DNA of 64,000 nucleotides. Origin: Brachypodium distachyon. Taxonomy: Eukaryota > Streptophyta > Magnoliopsida > Poales > Poaceae. The position numbers and the translations under genes are program-made. Below are positions 12,990-26,440 of the stretch, in pieces. Each line of letters begins with the position of its first letter. The stretch's first letter is position 1. Location: the NCBI RefSeq assembly GCF_000005505.3, contig NC_016133.3:58741237-58805236 (forward strand), in the 5' to 3' direction. The notes below the pieces were generated by a model, which worked only from the letters and a program-made list of their open reading frames with translations, was not told the DNA's origin and made no database searches.

Positions 12990-15900
12990 ATGGCCGTGGC
13001 GTCGGCCGAAAAGGCGGTGAGGTGCCTCGGGCTGGGGTTCGACATGACGTGTGATCTGAGGCTCAAGTTCTGCAAGGAATCTGGGGGCTGCTTGGTGACC
13101 AGGAATGGCGAGACGGCGGCGCCGGTCATCGTGCCCGGCGTCGGCGTGCTCCGTGACGTGCCCGGCGACGTCAAGTGCGGCAAGGGCGATCGCGTCCGTT
13201 TCAAGTCCGACGTGCTCGAGTTCAACAAGGTTAGTGCGTAGCACTATTACTGATTGATGGCGTTTCTTTAATTTTATCTGAGCTCCCTTAATTTTCGTTT
13301 TCAAAAGATTTGCATGTGTAGGTGTTGTTTATGAAGGAGTAGAAAAAATGGGGAGCAAATTAAATGAAACGGGATGAAGTAAAGGTTAAGCTATTCAGTC
13401 TGAGCTGATGGCCAGCTAGCAAGATTTATTTATTTTTTGCGGCGAAAAAAATAAGCTAGGAAGATTTTTACATTACTGAAATGGAGATGCAATGCATCAT
13501 AAGCTACTGTATGAACTCATTGATTGATCTTCGCTGTTTTTGTTGCTTTCTTCAGTCTAGCTTCAATCTCATTTTTCTTCTTCTTTCAATTACGAATTTA
13601 CGATGATGACAAAAGTTTACGTTTTTTCTTCTTCTTCTATTCTAGAATTCAGAATAGCCGATCGTTAGTTGGGAAAGCGACCGGAAATTAACAAGGCATT
13701 TGCGGTTGTTGGTGTGTGAATGCCTGGCTGCTTAATTGTGTTACTATATTGATTTCCCTCACAATTTTTCTAGGTGTTGACTGCGGCCCTGAGTGCTTGG
13801 CACGCACACTGAACCAATCATCGACCACCATTATTCCCGCAAAAAAAAATCATCGACCATTATTTTATCAGAGAGAATAAGAGTACATTTGCCAGTATTT
13901 TGCTATCAAATGATAATACTAGTAATAATAAAAACATTAATTCGCCATTATTTCGGTGCACTATCGCTGTCAAATATACTACTCTGCATATCGTATCAAT
14001 AAAACACGGATAAAACAAAACCAACTGAAAAAAAGATAAAATAGATTTCGGCGCCAGCGTTGGCGGTCCTTACAATACTTATCCAATACCCACGCCATAA
14101 TTCTTTGTAAATTCAAGTCAAGATGCCTCTACAATAATCAAACACACCGCACAAACAACTCAGTGCCTCGATCGGCGACAGTGGTGAATCATTTGACTTG
14201 GACCAGTAGCACAGTTTAGAGTTCTAATCGGTAAACTGAGAAAAAAGGCTTAATTAACGAAGCTCCCCTGATTAATGCAGATGTCTGAGGTGTTCAACCA
14301 GCGTTGCTCGGTGGAAGGGAAGATCCCGTCGGGGCTCTTCAACGCCTGCTTCGACCTCGACAGCGGCTCCTGGGCGCAGGACGCGTCCTCCACAAAGTGC
14401 CTCGCCATGGACGGCTACTTCATCTCCCTCCTCGAGCTCCGCCTCGAACGCCGCCGCCCGCTCGCCCTCGCGCAGCACGTCCTCCACGACGTCCCTGCCG
14501 CCTGGGACCCCTCCGCCATCGCAAGGTACATACTTTCTCCGAATCTATACAAATCCAAGTCGCTTATTTCCGGACGAGGAATTACATTGTTACAAACAAG
14601 CAAAGTGCATCCGGCCAGGGCCTTGACCCGTTCCAAATTCTTCCAGTAGCAGCAAGGTCTCCTCTCAGAAAGCAGTTCAGACGTCCATACCATACTGGAT
14701 GTCTGGCACTTGTACTGATGACTATAGAAAGAAAAAGAAACAGATTCCTGATCAGCACCTCGATCTCCTGCATTTGTTTTCTTTGCCCGTCATTGTTGAA
14801 CGTATTGATAAAACCCTGGCCATTGACAAACGGGGCGTGACAACATGCTAGATCGATCCAGCGACAGTAGCTGGTTTGTTTGTATCAGGCAGCTAGCCAG
14901 ACAGACCCGTAGTTTTCCGACACTGAGCTGAAATTGACACTGGCGCCGCGTGTACGTACGCATGTCTGAAAACTAGCTGGTAGTATGAACTCAAGAGACG
15001 TCAGTCACTGACTTGAACGAGGAACCAACTGGCAATTGCTTAACCATGTGTCAATTTGGGATAATATTGATTGCAGCTTCATTGACAAGTACGGGACGCA
15101 CGTGATGACGGGGCTGAGCATGGGCGGGCAGGACGTGGTGTACGTGAAGCAAGACGCGGCGGCGTCGCCGCTGTCGCCGTCGGAGATCAGGGCCCACCTC
15201 GACAGGCTCGGCGACCAGCTCTTCACCGGCGCCTGCGCCGTGCCGCCTCCGCACTCCAAATCCAAATCCAAGTTCAAGGTTCTTCTACACCTAAATTCTC
15301 AATTCACCATTATTCATCAATCAATTTTAATCTCTGAGAACCGAATTTAATGATTGTTGATTGTGATCGATCGATGGATGCAGATACCGGAGGCCTTCAA
15401 CGTGTTCGACGCGCAGGTGGCGCAGCAGCGGCTGCAAGGGATCACCACCCTCGTCTCCTCCAAGGAGGTACTCAACTCAATCTTGCATTTTGGAACGGAG
15501 GGAGTAACATAATTTTGTGGTTTTAATTCTGAAACGGTAAGGATTTCTCGCTTAGTTTTCTTCCAATTTTTGCTGCCGCGGCAGGGAATCACGGTGATAT
15601 ACTCCAAGAGGGGAGGGAACCCGGCGGTGAGCAGCCACTCGGAGTGGCTCCTGACGGTGCCTGGGGCTCCTGACGTGATCAACGCTAAGCTGGTTCCCAT
15701 CACCTCCCTGCTCAGGGGCGTCGCCGGCACCGGCTTCCTCTCGCACGCCATCAACCTCTACCTCAGATGTAAGAGCACAGATTCTTTCTTGACAAACACC
15801 CCAGAGATGACACTTGACAGGGCACCACATGATGTGTTGCAGATAAGCCTCCGTTGGGTGACCTCAAGTACTTCCTGGATTTCCAGCACCATAGGATGTG

Positions 15901-16995
15901 GGCTCCCGTGCTCGGGGAGCTGCCCCTCGGCCCATGCTCCAACCGCCAGGGCTCCAGCCCAGCGCTGCATTTCAGCCTTCTGGGGTCCAAGCTCTATGTC
16001 AGCTCAAGCCAGGTCAGGAGAACCTGACAGAGACACACACCTTCTCACCAAAATCATGTCATTGGCTAAAAGAACATAAATTTCATCATGCATATATGAA
16101 CGTGTGACTAAATGTATTGCTAATTAATGCAGGTGTTTGTGCCGAATCTGCCGGTCACCGGGATGAGGCTGCACCTCGAGGGCAAGAAAAACAACCGGTA
16201 ATTATGAATTTTGAGATCATGAGTGACTAGTCCAGTGACAACTTGTAAGAATTTGAGCTATCAAGGCATGTACTAAGAAATATGGTTGCTGACTTGAGTA
16301 AAAACTTGGCGTGGATCAGGCTAGGCATCCACCTGCAGCACCTGGCGGCCACGCCGACGTTCATGGCCGCCGTCCGGAACGACAGATCGCCGCCGCAATG
16401 GCAGGTCTCCGACGACCACCGCTACTACGAGCCGGTCCAATGGCGGACGTATGCGCAGGTCTGCACCGCGCCGGTCAAATATGACCCCCGGTGGTGCTCC
16501 GACGCCGCCAACGATCGCCGTCGTCGTCCCGACACCGCCTTCGTCGTCTCCGGCGCGCAGCTCCACGTCAAGGCGCATGACTCCACCAACGTGCTGCACC
16601 TCAGGCTGCTCTACTCCGAGCTGCCCGGGTACGCCGTCGTCCAGTCAAGGTGGGCGCGCGGCACGGCGAGGCTGCCCGGGAAGTCGTCGTCGTCGAGCTT
16701 CCTGTCGATGCCGTTCTCAGGATCGTCGTCGTCTACGTCGTCATCGTCCGGGGACGCCTCCCAAAAGGCGCGTCCTCCGGTGGTCGTCAACATCAACTCC
16801 GGCGTGTTTGCCGGTGCGCCTCCGGTGCCCGTCGGCGCGCAGAAGCTGCTCAAATTCGTCGACACCTCGCAGGTGACCATGGGGCCGCAGGACAGCCCCG
16901 GGTACTGGCTCGCCACCGGCGCAAGGCTCGACGTCGACAAAGGGAAGATCTCGCTGCATGTCAAGTTCTCTTTGCTGGCGCCGGCATCTCTTTGA
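12990..16995 (+). CDS. MACPF-domain protein, CAD1/NSL1 type
   Basis: Plant MACPF proteins of the CAD1/NSL1 family share the membrane-attack-complex/perforin fold. Arabidopsis members restrain salicylate-dependent cell death; the role here is inferred from the family. Eight exons: 12990-13229, 14281-14525, 15077-15278, 15384-15467, 15585-15768, 15843-16012, 16133-16197, 16320-16995, summing to 622 codons (621 aa), a normal length. The start MAVASAEKAVRCLGLGFDMT is typical. The MACPF signature is YGTHVMTGLSMGGQD, near residues 167-181. The C-terminal part carries PPVVVNINSGVFAGAP and the ending SPGYWLATGARLDVDKGKIS, which are characteristic of the family. A Ser-rich, Asp-containing linker near residues 520-545 is low complexity. 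There is no signal peptide. Intron 4 holds a MITE end. Confidence 0.92.
15488..15507. repeat. Solo Stowaway-type terminal repeat in MACPF intron 4
   Basis: The sequence TTTTGGAACGGAGGGAGTA, next to the donor of exon 4, is the classic grass Stowaway terminal inverted repeat. No partner repeat is visible in the 118-bp intron, so this is a remnant. Confidence 0.6.
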
Positions 16996-17544
16996 CATCG
17001 ACAAGGTGTTATTTCTAGAGCTGTACAGTTCTTATGCTGCTGAATGCTAACTGAACACCACCGTAAGATCGGAACACCCTGTTTTCTAGTTTTACACTTG
17101 TATTTTTGGCCTGGAACCTGTGAATATTGCTGAGCGACGAGTGTTAATTTGCACAGGAAATCAGATTTATTGTCTTGATAAATTGCATGAAAAAAGATTG
17201 ACTAATCCTAGTCACATAATATAACGAAGCTGAAGTTGGGTCACAGGGTAGCGTTTGGACGGCCGGCGATGACCAAGAAAACCGATTGGACGGTTGAGAG
17301 GGGTGATGGCCTGAGAAGGCTCGGAGTCCGCTGCGTTTTGTTGTTGTCTCTAATTACATTTCAACGCACAGTTCTCAAACACAAGCTTACTATGAACATG
17401 CAGTACGTATTGTAGTAATATTTAACAGCAATTATAATTGCCCTCGGCGAACATACGAGCACAAGAATCGTCATGTTTAATGCAAAGGGTTAAAACATAC
17501 TCCGGTTCATCCTATATGTACAATAGCAAACCTTATTGTAGTGC
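16996..17544. other. Convergent 3' region, MACPF gene / RDR1 locus
   Basis: The two genes point towards each other across about 550 bp, which must hold both 3' UTRs. No MITE or open frame of note was seen. Confidence 0.5.
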
Positions 17545-20500
17545 TCAACCGAATAGCGTGCTCCGGTTCATCCTATTCTGGAGAGAGTGCATTTCAGGCT
17601 GCATCCTCCTGAGAAAGTTCTTCCTCTGCTTGATGAGCAGCAGCTTGTCATAGACACACCACGGAAAGCTGATGAGGTGATGAGTCCGGTGACCATATCC
17701 TTCGTTGTAACAGCCCCAGTACTGCGGGTGATAGGTAACATGATACCAGGCGGATGCCTTGGCATACGAGGCATCCTGACCATCGTCAGTCTCATCAGCG
17801 CTCATCTCGCTGAACCATGACCTTGCTTCTTTCCGCAAAGATTTCACCGCCAGTCTAATAGCATCGGCGTCGCTGCTCTTGGTGAAATTCTTTGCCATCT
17901 TCAGAATGCATCCACTTATTATCTCGGCCTCACTTTTTATTCCGTAGTGCTCCATCAGATTACCCAACTTGAAGTCATACTCTTCCTTCAAATACATAGC
18001 CTCAGTGATATAATCTTGGTAGCCATCCACAATCAAATCAGTGTCATAAGACCGCCTTGCCACATCCTTTGTGAAGTGCTCTACGTGAGGGTTCTGCTTC
18101 TTTATTTCCCTATAGAGCTTCCCAATTACTCCCTTTGATTCATACGTAACTCTGTCAAGCTTCTCCATAAAATCTGGATATTCCCTCACATGCAGATCAG
18201 AAGGAATTTGAGCCGGCACTCCTGTCTTTGGGTAATCGACAGCAATTGAGAAGAGCTCGGCCAGCATAAGGCATGGTGCACTTTCGGCCTTGAGATGTTC
18301 CTTATCCGCAAAGACTACATGCGCGTTGGCGATGATTCCCAGACTCTCGTTAACTATGTAATTTGTAAAATACTCATGTACTTCCTGCATTACAACAGTT
18401 CCAAAGCAGGGTGTCACATTTGTTTAAAAAGATACTGTAAAAAAACTAAATTTCCATAGAGAAGCAGCTGACAGGTAAAAAATCTCAAAGACAGAAACAT
18501 GAACCAGGTAATAATTTTAATTTTAAAAGTGAAGAGTAGATAGCTAATTACTTCATCTTCTGGACAGGAACATGTGGAGAGAGAGAGAGAGAGAGCAGAT
18601 TGATTCCACATTCAAAAAACAATTCAAGAAAACAGCGCAGTACTATACCAGTCCATAAAAATTGGTTGCAGTGAAGGATTTAATTGGAAGATTCAAATCA
18701 CATATAGAGTACTTAATGGCACAATTCTGTTTCTTCGTGCAAACAAAAAATGAAATCCCTGTTGTACTCATAAATAGGGTTAAATAGAAAGCAATGAACA
18801 ATTAGTAGCAACCTAATGATATCATTGATGCCAACAGATAGACCACTTTATCATGCATGACATGAAAAATGAATAATTTGGGATAAAAACTAGAATACCT
18901 CAATCATAACATCATGGTCTAATGTTTCTGTTGGTGCTGGAGTATAGTCCATAGGGGTCACCATACGAGTTGGAATGAGATCTGGATCCCATGAAACAAA
19001 ATATATGTCCCCATCAAGATCACTCCCTGAACACTCATTAGGATGAGGCCTGCATGAACAACGATGGCTTTAATAACAAAAGACAAACAAAACAAAAGTG
19101 TGGCATCCAAGAAGTAATAACGGATAACATATGACGTCCATGAGGACCCACGCAGCGCCTGAACTTTTCTAGCTAAACGTTCTTAGATTTAAAATTTACA
19201 AAGTTGTTCCATCTTCATTGACGCTTTCAACCAAATCAGAAAGAACATGTTTCCTGAAATGAGATTTTGCTAAAAGGGCATACTGGAAAAAAAAAACAGA
19301 AGAACGCACTACTATATACTTACCTTGGTCCCTGCTGTGGAAAGACGACACAGTTAACCATGTGGTCCAGAACAGGGCGATAAACAGCCTGGAGAATACG
19401 GACACCAGGGTGGAGGCAAGGGTTTTTGGCGACGACAACTTTTCCGGTTACAGCAAACTTGTCATGGTCATTGGCACTACTGGACACTTGAATGAATACC
19501 TCTCCATACTTCAGTGTGCGGGTTTCATCCAAGCATCCCATCATTGCTCGGCCATTTGTGATAAATATCCTTGACTTTGTTTTCAACTCTAGCAACTTGG
19601 AAGCCCTATTTTGCAGCAGCATAGAAAGATATGGTTCCACATCAGGCCGGTAGCCACATGATAGCAATTCCTTAACAACATTGGTAATTTCTCCCATAGG
19701 CATAAGTTCAATCGCTTCAAATGCAGCTTGTGGTTCAGTTACCATTCTGTTCAGCTGCTTAACAGCTTTTTGTTGCTTCAGCTCAAATATGTCATCTCTG
19801 ACTCCAAGTGTTGAAAGAAGAGTGATTAACTGCCGATTCAGGAAGCAGGGCTGGTACTTGCTGTATGCAAGGACGTCTAGTGTGATGTTGTCTGACTGAA
19901 ACTTTGACATGCTTCTTCTCAAAGAAAGTTTCCAGTCCGATCTTGGGTCAATAGCAACAACGCCTTTATAACCTCCATACCTTATTTAGAAAGCAGAGGG
20001 AGTAAAGCGGGTTTTGCACTTCATAGACACTTCATTTGCAAAATCAGCTGAAATCGTTCCAATTCCATCAGAGAATACATACTCCGTACCATTTGTAATA
20101 TCTGGAATTTCCTCCACCTCATATTTTTGTACTTTCAAGGTTTCTGTCGAGGAGCTAAGTGACTGACCAAGCCTTGCAGCATATTTTGCCACATTCCTAA
20201 TATTACAGAAGTTCCCCATCCACTGTCTGATGTCACTGGCAGATAACCCTGGCCGAGAAGCAAACATCCATGCTGAGTTATCTCGAAGCTGGCTTGAAGA
20301 AAAAGCCAAGAACTCAAAGTGCTTGTCGCCGATAGTAAGGCCATTTGAAAGGACCGACAGGACTCTGTTATACAGAGCAGTTCTCCTTGTACTATCTCCA
20401 GGAGCGGAGCGTGGTGATAAATCAGTTGAACGGAGCTTCTCACAGTCCTCATCAACAAATGAAATCCGAAGGAAGTTTTCCAAGTCAGCAGCATAATGAC

Positions 20501-22967
20501 GTACAACACGATTGGAGACATTAATCTCAGGACCATAAAAGTACACTTTTGCAGGGGTAACTTGCGCTCTGTAGACATAGACCAACCCATCATCCAGAGA
20601 TATGTTGGGTGATGCTAACACGTAGCGTGATCTCTTGATTATTGCATATTGTTCAGATAACCAATTTGTTGGATTCAAACAAGTCTTTTTTTGGTATGAC
20701 AATTTTTCAAGTGCACGCTTTATATGGTCAATAGATACAAATCCTGGGCTGACCATACGAAAAAAGTTGTCATCAAGTGTTGGCCCACTAAGTGTCCCAT
20801 TCTGAACCAAGTGGTTGATCTTGAAGAGTATCTCATAAGGTACATCAATGAAATGATGAGATTTCACATTCGGAACAAATCGAGTATCACAAGAATATGA
20901 ATGACCACTCCGGCAGTGGAAGTCATCATTGTGTTCTTCATAGTAAACAAAGTAGTCACGAATCTTTGGGAGATCATGATGATAGGGTAGCTCCAGACAA
21001 AGAATAAATGATTGCCCAATGCTAGCTGATGGAGTAAAATCAGTTGTTCTGGTCCATTGATCATCCGTATCATCCCTAAAATAGTTGAACAATGGATCTT
21101 CGAACATAAAGCCAGCACGGCGTTGGTTCAGTTCATAAATTTTTGGAGCAGCCTCAACCTAAAACATGACAACATTTCTCAATTTGAGGTCATAGAAAAT
21201 CTAGAACACCATGGGTTCAGTAAACAGCAACTAAAAAGTAGGTAAAAAATTATTACTGGGATAGATCCACATTTTGTAGAGGCATGTGACTAATGAGAAG
21301 TGCTAGAAAGCATATAAAAGCAGACAGCAGCTGGTGTTCCTCTCGCATACATAACTTTATGGATTCAATATCAGTATTCTAGAGAAATATTCGTGTAAGC
21401 TTATGAAAACAAAGAAGGCCACCCATGAAGTATATAAACAGCAAGGGTTCACAAGACAAGCAAAAGTGGAAGTGCAACTCATATAAAACAATAATCTATG
21501 CTTCAACCGGTTTACTAACCTTCCTAATGTCATGTGGGCACTCTTTACAGCCGAAGAGGCCCACGGCTGCAGCAGCCACAGGAAGTGGTGCACAAACAGG
21601 ATGCACAGGATAAGGCCTAGCAACAGCTATCCAATCCAGTTAGTTCGGTTGTCATAATCATTTTGTTTGTTAATCTTATTGTATTGATATTGGTTAAGGT
21701 TTTTAGGAGCTGATCGACATACCTAATTCCCTGCAAGAGGGGGGCTATTATCGTTAAAGGCAAAGCAACGAATGAGATCTCATTCTCTCATCTCTCTCCT
21801 ATGGCATCCCGCCTATTTTCATCTGCATTGACTCCCTAGCACAATGGTCTCCAAACAACATGGTCGGCAACTGCCCAGATCCAGGCCTCCTCTTACGACT
21901 ACTGGAGTACCGCTACGGTCCAAAACGTAATCCATGAATTTAGCCAGAACCAGGTGAAACCCCAGCAAAGACAGCAGGGCAAAAAAATAACTTCATTTAG
22001 CAACAGCTCCTTAACAACATGCATTGTCCCCATATATGCATAAAAACGTAGGAGCAAGCACAAACTGCAAGTATGGATATGCAAGGCAGCATTCGGCATT
22101 CCTACCAAACCCCTATGGACTTAACATTCCTTGGAGGGAGAAATGATCGTTCACCAAAAGTCAACAGAATCAAATGTAGCTATTATATTGTTCTGGGGTT
22201 CTGGCACATGTGCAGATGAACCATTTTTAATATTTAGAATAACACCCAGAAGTTTATTAAAGAAACTGTAGTGTGAAAGCAGAGTAATACACTTGAGCAA
22301 TGTGAACATGGAATTATACACTTATACTGCAATCTATAATTCACAACAGCAGCAAAATTAAATTGCAAAAAGTAAAACGAATCCATGAAAAGCATGTTCA
22401 ACAATCAACATACATTAACGTGTGTTGTTCAGCTAATACCTGGATCAAAAGGAACTTCTTTTGTGACCGATAAGCGGGTGGGCGGTGAAGCTGGATCTCC
22501 CATATGCTCTCATAGGAAAGTTCAAGTTTGTATTTCCTGCATTCCAGGTAGAAGTAAATCTTTTTCATATCAAATCCAAACTCAACCGAAACATCTGTTC
22601 CGCTCCACAGAACAGACAGGACATTTTCCTTCAGAAGGCAGCTAAAACGCAGTGTTGCACCATGTAGAGTAAACATTGCAGTTCTTGGTCTTGGAACAAT
22701 GTCACGTTCCGCAGGTCGGACTTTCAGATAATAACTTTCAGTACTAAGCACATTCCTTCAAGCCGCATTCTCCACCAGAGAAGCATATTCCTCAGTCTGG
22801 AACTGAACAATGGCAAAAGATCTTGAGTTTGCCGTGATGTTCTTTGGAGGCCTGAGCTTGACCGCGTAGACGTTACCAGCACCAACAATTTGTTCCAACA
22901 AATCCTTGACATGATCGGCATGGACATTTGCAGGAAATCCTGATATCTGAAGAGTCTTGCCACCCAT
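17545..22967 (-). pseudogene. RDR1: RDR1-type RNA-dependent RNA polymerase, two in-frame stops
   Basis: RDR1 copies aberrant and viral RNA into double-stranded RNA for silencing. Exon-like blocks in transcript order: 22440-22967, 19324-21158, 18899-19049, 17545-18384, summing to 1118 codons, the normal family length. The N-terminus GGKTLQISGFPANVHADHV is an RRM-like RDR1 start; the catalytic loop SGSDLDGDIYF lies near codons 798-802; the C-terminus has YHPQYWGCYNEG and SFPWCVYDKL. Two breaks are read directly: TGA at 22758-22760 (codon 70, after VENAA) and TAA at 19986-19988 (codon 567, between TPSAF and IRYGGYKG). Both lie in continuous homology with no plausible intron to remove them. The HPGD motif near 19400 reads HPGVR. 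Splice sites and the rest of the frame are intact, so the loss looks recent. An allele-specific null or an assembly error at the stops is the alternative. Confidence 0.85.
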
Positions 22968-22987
22968 GGCAATGGTGCATATCAAAA

Positions 22988-24300
22988 CTACAACAGCGCA
23001 TAATCATGATACAAAAAAGTTAGTCACTGAAAAGCATGGACAGGTCTGGAGAAATATGGCAGGTCTTGTTTTTGGAAGGAACTCAGGTTTCAGTTTTACC
23101 TTCATCTTCTTTCATTTCAACTTTTAAACAAATAAGGACATCCACAAAGGATTATTAGGATTAAATGCAATGGTGTGAAAGGCAATAAGGTTAACTGTTA
23201 TCCAAAGGTAGCGAAACTAAGAGTCATCTAACTAACACATTTATAGATGTCCTAAATAGGCAATAATGTATGGCATTGCAAATAGTATAAACAATTAAGC
23301 AATCTTGTACACTGATACAATCTGGCACGCTAGAATATTTTGGGTGTGAACCAGAATCTCTTATTTGATATCTTATGAAGGACTAATTGGGTAGAGTATG
23401 CTGATGCAGATACAGGTGCTTTATCCAAAATTAAAATTAAGAACTATTTTCTCAAGAGAAAACGAAACATCCGTCTTCATTAAGCACTACTAGCAAACAG
23501 GCACCCCGGGTAAAGCAAGAACAGGGGGAAAAGGTCGACGACAAAAGACTAGAAGAGTACAAATTTCCAGTCAGCAAAGCAATCGGTCACGTACATTTCC
23601 CCAACTTCTACACCCGCTACGCTCCTCGAACTCCCCCTGCTTCTACCATCCAAAAAATAAATGCAAAAGAGAGAGAGCAGGACATCTATTATTGGGAAAG
23701 AACCAAGGGCGGACTGAGAAATGACGCGTGGGGGTTTAGTTGAACCCCCGCATAAAATTTGGAGCCCGAACCTGGGCACCAATATCCCGTCGGATCAACT
23801 CTAATCAATCTATCTATACCAAAAAAAAAATATACTCCCATCGAACTAATCTACACCAAAAAAAAAACTCTGCCGAAGAACCTACGGAAGGAACAGGGGG
23901 AATCGGCAACTAGCAGAGCAGCGAACGATTCGGGTGTCAGTTGCGCAACGCCAGAGCAAACGGAAGTCGGATCCCTTAGAAAACGAACCGAACTCTCGGA
24001 ACAACCCCTCTGATCAAGCCAGGGTAGTAGGAGGGTTTCTTACCGGCAAACCAAGGGATCAATCAAGCCGCCGGCGCCAGTGCAGCGCTAGCAGCAGCAG
24101 GCCGGGCTTCGGTTTTCCGCATCCGGTCGCCGTCCGCGGAGAAGGGGAGAAGGGCGCTAGTGTTTGGAGCAATCTGGGAAGGAATCGGAGGAGATGGAGA
24201 AGAAGTGGCCAACGGCTTTATCGCCGAAGCCAGACGAACTGGAAGTGGGAAGGCGAGGAGGCGACTGGGGTCTGGGGGCAGGAAAGAAAGAGGTGGTGGT
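22988..24300 (-). other. Probable RDR1 5' UTR exon and leader intron
   Basis: On the minus strand a CT-rich leader runs from roughly 24300 down to 24044 and ends at CCG|GTAAGA. An acceptor TTGTAG lies at 22988-22989, about 20 bases before the RDR1 ATG. Together they suggest a 5' UTR intron of about 1056 bp (22988-24043). The plus-strand open frames at 23934-24397 are antisense to this leader. The segment around 23700-23770 looks transposon-derived. Confidence 0.45.
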
Positions 24301-26440
24301 GGACCTGAGGGAATTACCGGTCAATGTGCACGTAAAAATTAAACCGAACGCACGTGTGGGGCCGGGAGAGGATAATACTCGTACTCCGGGCCGATAGGGA
24401 TAGCGCAGGGATCTCGATTCTCGAGGTGCTACAGTAACCTCAGTGATTATCTACAATTTTTCTTCATAATTCTTGTCGAACTATTACATTTATCTAGAAG
24501 GTTTTTAAAAATAGATACATTTATTTTTGAACAAATTTGAGACAAGAATTATAAAACGGAGGAAGTATTATTTATTTTAGTAAAATGCACTGCAACTTCT
24601 CTAATCCCGACCAGCACCATGTGCTTGTTAATCTCATTTGATCTCAATCTTCAGGAGAAGAGGGCATGGCAGTTAAAATTTGAGGTTTGGTTATAATTCA
24701 ATTTATCTTGGATGGTCGCATAATGTTATAATATGATTTACAATTTTGCACATGGAGGAGGAAATTTGATCGTATGCTCCGTGTTACTTCAGGAATTGCC
24801 CGAAAACTTGAGCACAGAAATGCCACATGAAATGACACAAAATACTAGGCCACTAGCACATGTGCATAGCTGCATGGACCGCCTGCCTGTGAGTGGCATT
24901 GAACATTGAAAAAAATGAAGGCATCTAGTTAAGTTTTTTTTTTTTAATATCTTGATGTTAAAATGGACACCTGCAGGGATCTAGATGTTCACAATCTAGT
25001 CATCTCTTTCACCAGTACAATGGCTTTTTTGATAAAATCATGAGATTTGTCCGCCTCGTCAGCAATCCCTTTCTCTTAGACAAATTTTGGTTCCCGAAGG
25101 TTGAGATCAAGCGAGATTAAAAAGAATAGGATGTCGGTTTCAGGGTTTAGGAAGTTAAGGTTTACTGCTTCAAATTTTGTCTACAAGTTTAAGTTTACAT
25201 GTACAATTGCTTTTCTGATAGCTTAATAGTATTTCTCAAGTTTCCTACATTACACACATGACCATTGCTTCTCATAGATGTTTGTCCTTCATAGTATACA
25301 GAAGTACCAAGATTTCTGAAAGGTCGTTCTAACATGGAGGAGTGACCTTGTTCAGAAAATCTGCTTTCGATGTAAACACTAGTTTTATCTCCATCTCCCT
25401 CCCCTCTACGGATCGGATGATGAGAGAGCGAGTCGATTTGGCTGACCCGGCCAATGGATGGTCGACAACAGAAAAGGAGGAGAATATGATGACGGAAGAA
25501 CAAACGACGAAAGCCAAGACCTTTAAAGATTCCAACCAGGGGCCGGGGCCGGGAGACGACTAGACGAGACTCCAGTCTCATTGGCTGCACCATTGACTTG
25601 ACCTGGGTACGAAAGAAATGGGATTGCACGCGAAGGAACCCCAGCCAATTCGTCGCGTGTACAGGAAACTGTCCCCGAATGGATAGCGACTGAGCAAGCA
25701 CTGTCCCATTCCAGTCGCTATTTCAGTCCATGTTGCAAACGAATCTTGATTTGGTTGAACAGAGACAAGTCCCACATTTCGCAGAGTAAACCGCACACAC
25801 GATCCACTCAGTGGCAACCTAATGAGTCAGAATGAGAGTAAAACACATTCAACAGACGTGCGAAGTAGTAGCAAACTTTTGTTGGCAGCATTACTGAAGG
25901 CAATACAAAGATCTCAGCAAATGAGAAAAACTTTTCCGTTCTGATTCGGCTTGAGAAACAAACGGATGCTAGCTACTCCAATTCCCGACGACAGACAACG
26001 ATTTCCGGCCCAACGAAGGGGCAAAACTCAGCCACAACAAATCGAATGGGGCAATCAGTGGCCACAGCAGAATACAATGATATTCACAAACCACAACCCG
26101 GATAAGCAAACGCAAACACACTAGCTCAATTACAGATGGGAAGAACCGAAACGGGGATCCTCCACAGCCTATACATACAACCATAACGCGCACTGCCTTG
26201 ACAAAATGAGAGCATGCCGCAAGGTTATAAACCTTAACCGAAGGAATGGTTACCTTCACTGCATTACAGCAAGTCGGTGTCAGATGCAAGCCTACTCTTT
26301 CCCCAATCTAGGTATCAGAGGGTCATCTGTGCTATCTCAATCACAAAATTAATAGGGGGCGGAAAGAGAAAAAAAGAAAAAGATGCAAAGGGAAACAGAA
26401 CCTATCAAAGAATTTCATGCCACCTGATGTTAGAGGTACG
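24301..26440. other. Intergenic, RDR1 promoter side to MAP70 3' end
   Basis: This gap holds a Stowaway-type element (about 24451-24567) and, on the right, the MAP70 3' UTR. The minus-strand frame at 25195-25701 is long but has no recognisable domain, no coding bias and no splice context. Nothing else is supported. Confidence 0.45.
24451..24567. mobile_element. Stowaway-type MITE
   Basis: The inner sequence has the grass Stowaway pattern: CATAATTCTTGTCGAA near the left, a central ATCTAGAAGG, then GAGACAAGAATTATAAAACG before GGAGGAAGTA at the right. The left end is more degenerate. A related copy is at 34085-34200 and a half copy at 60958-61018. Confidence 0.65.

Noticed and set aside
22758..22760. 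TGA read as selenocysteine
   Set aside because: Flowering plants lack the selenocysteine machinery, and the second stop in this gene is TAA.
22729..22765. A tiny intron that would remove the RDR1 TGA at codon 70
   Set aside because: The only GT...AG pair flanking it would make an intron of about 32 bases, below the plant minimum.
23934..24397. Plus-strand frames near the RDR1 promoter
   Set aside because: They run antisense to the CT-rich RDR1 leader and show no protein similarity.
25195..25701. 168-codon minus-strand frame between RDR1 and MAP70
   Set aside because: There is no recognisable protein, no splice context and no GC3 bias like that of neighbouring genes.
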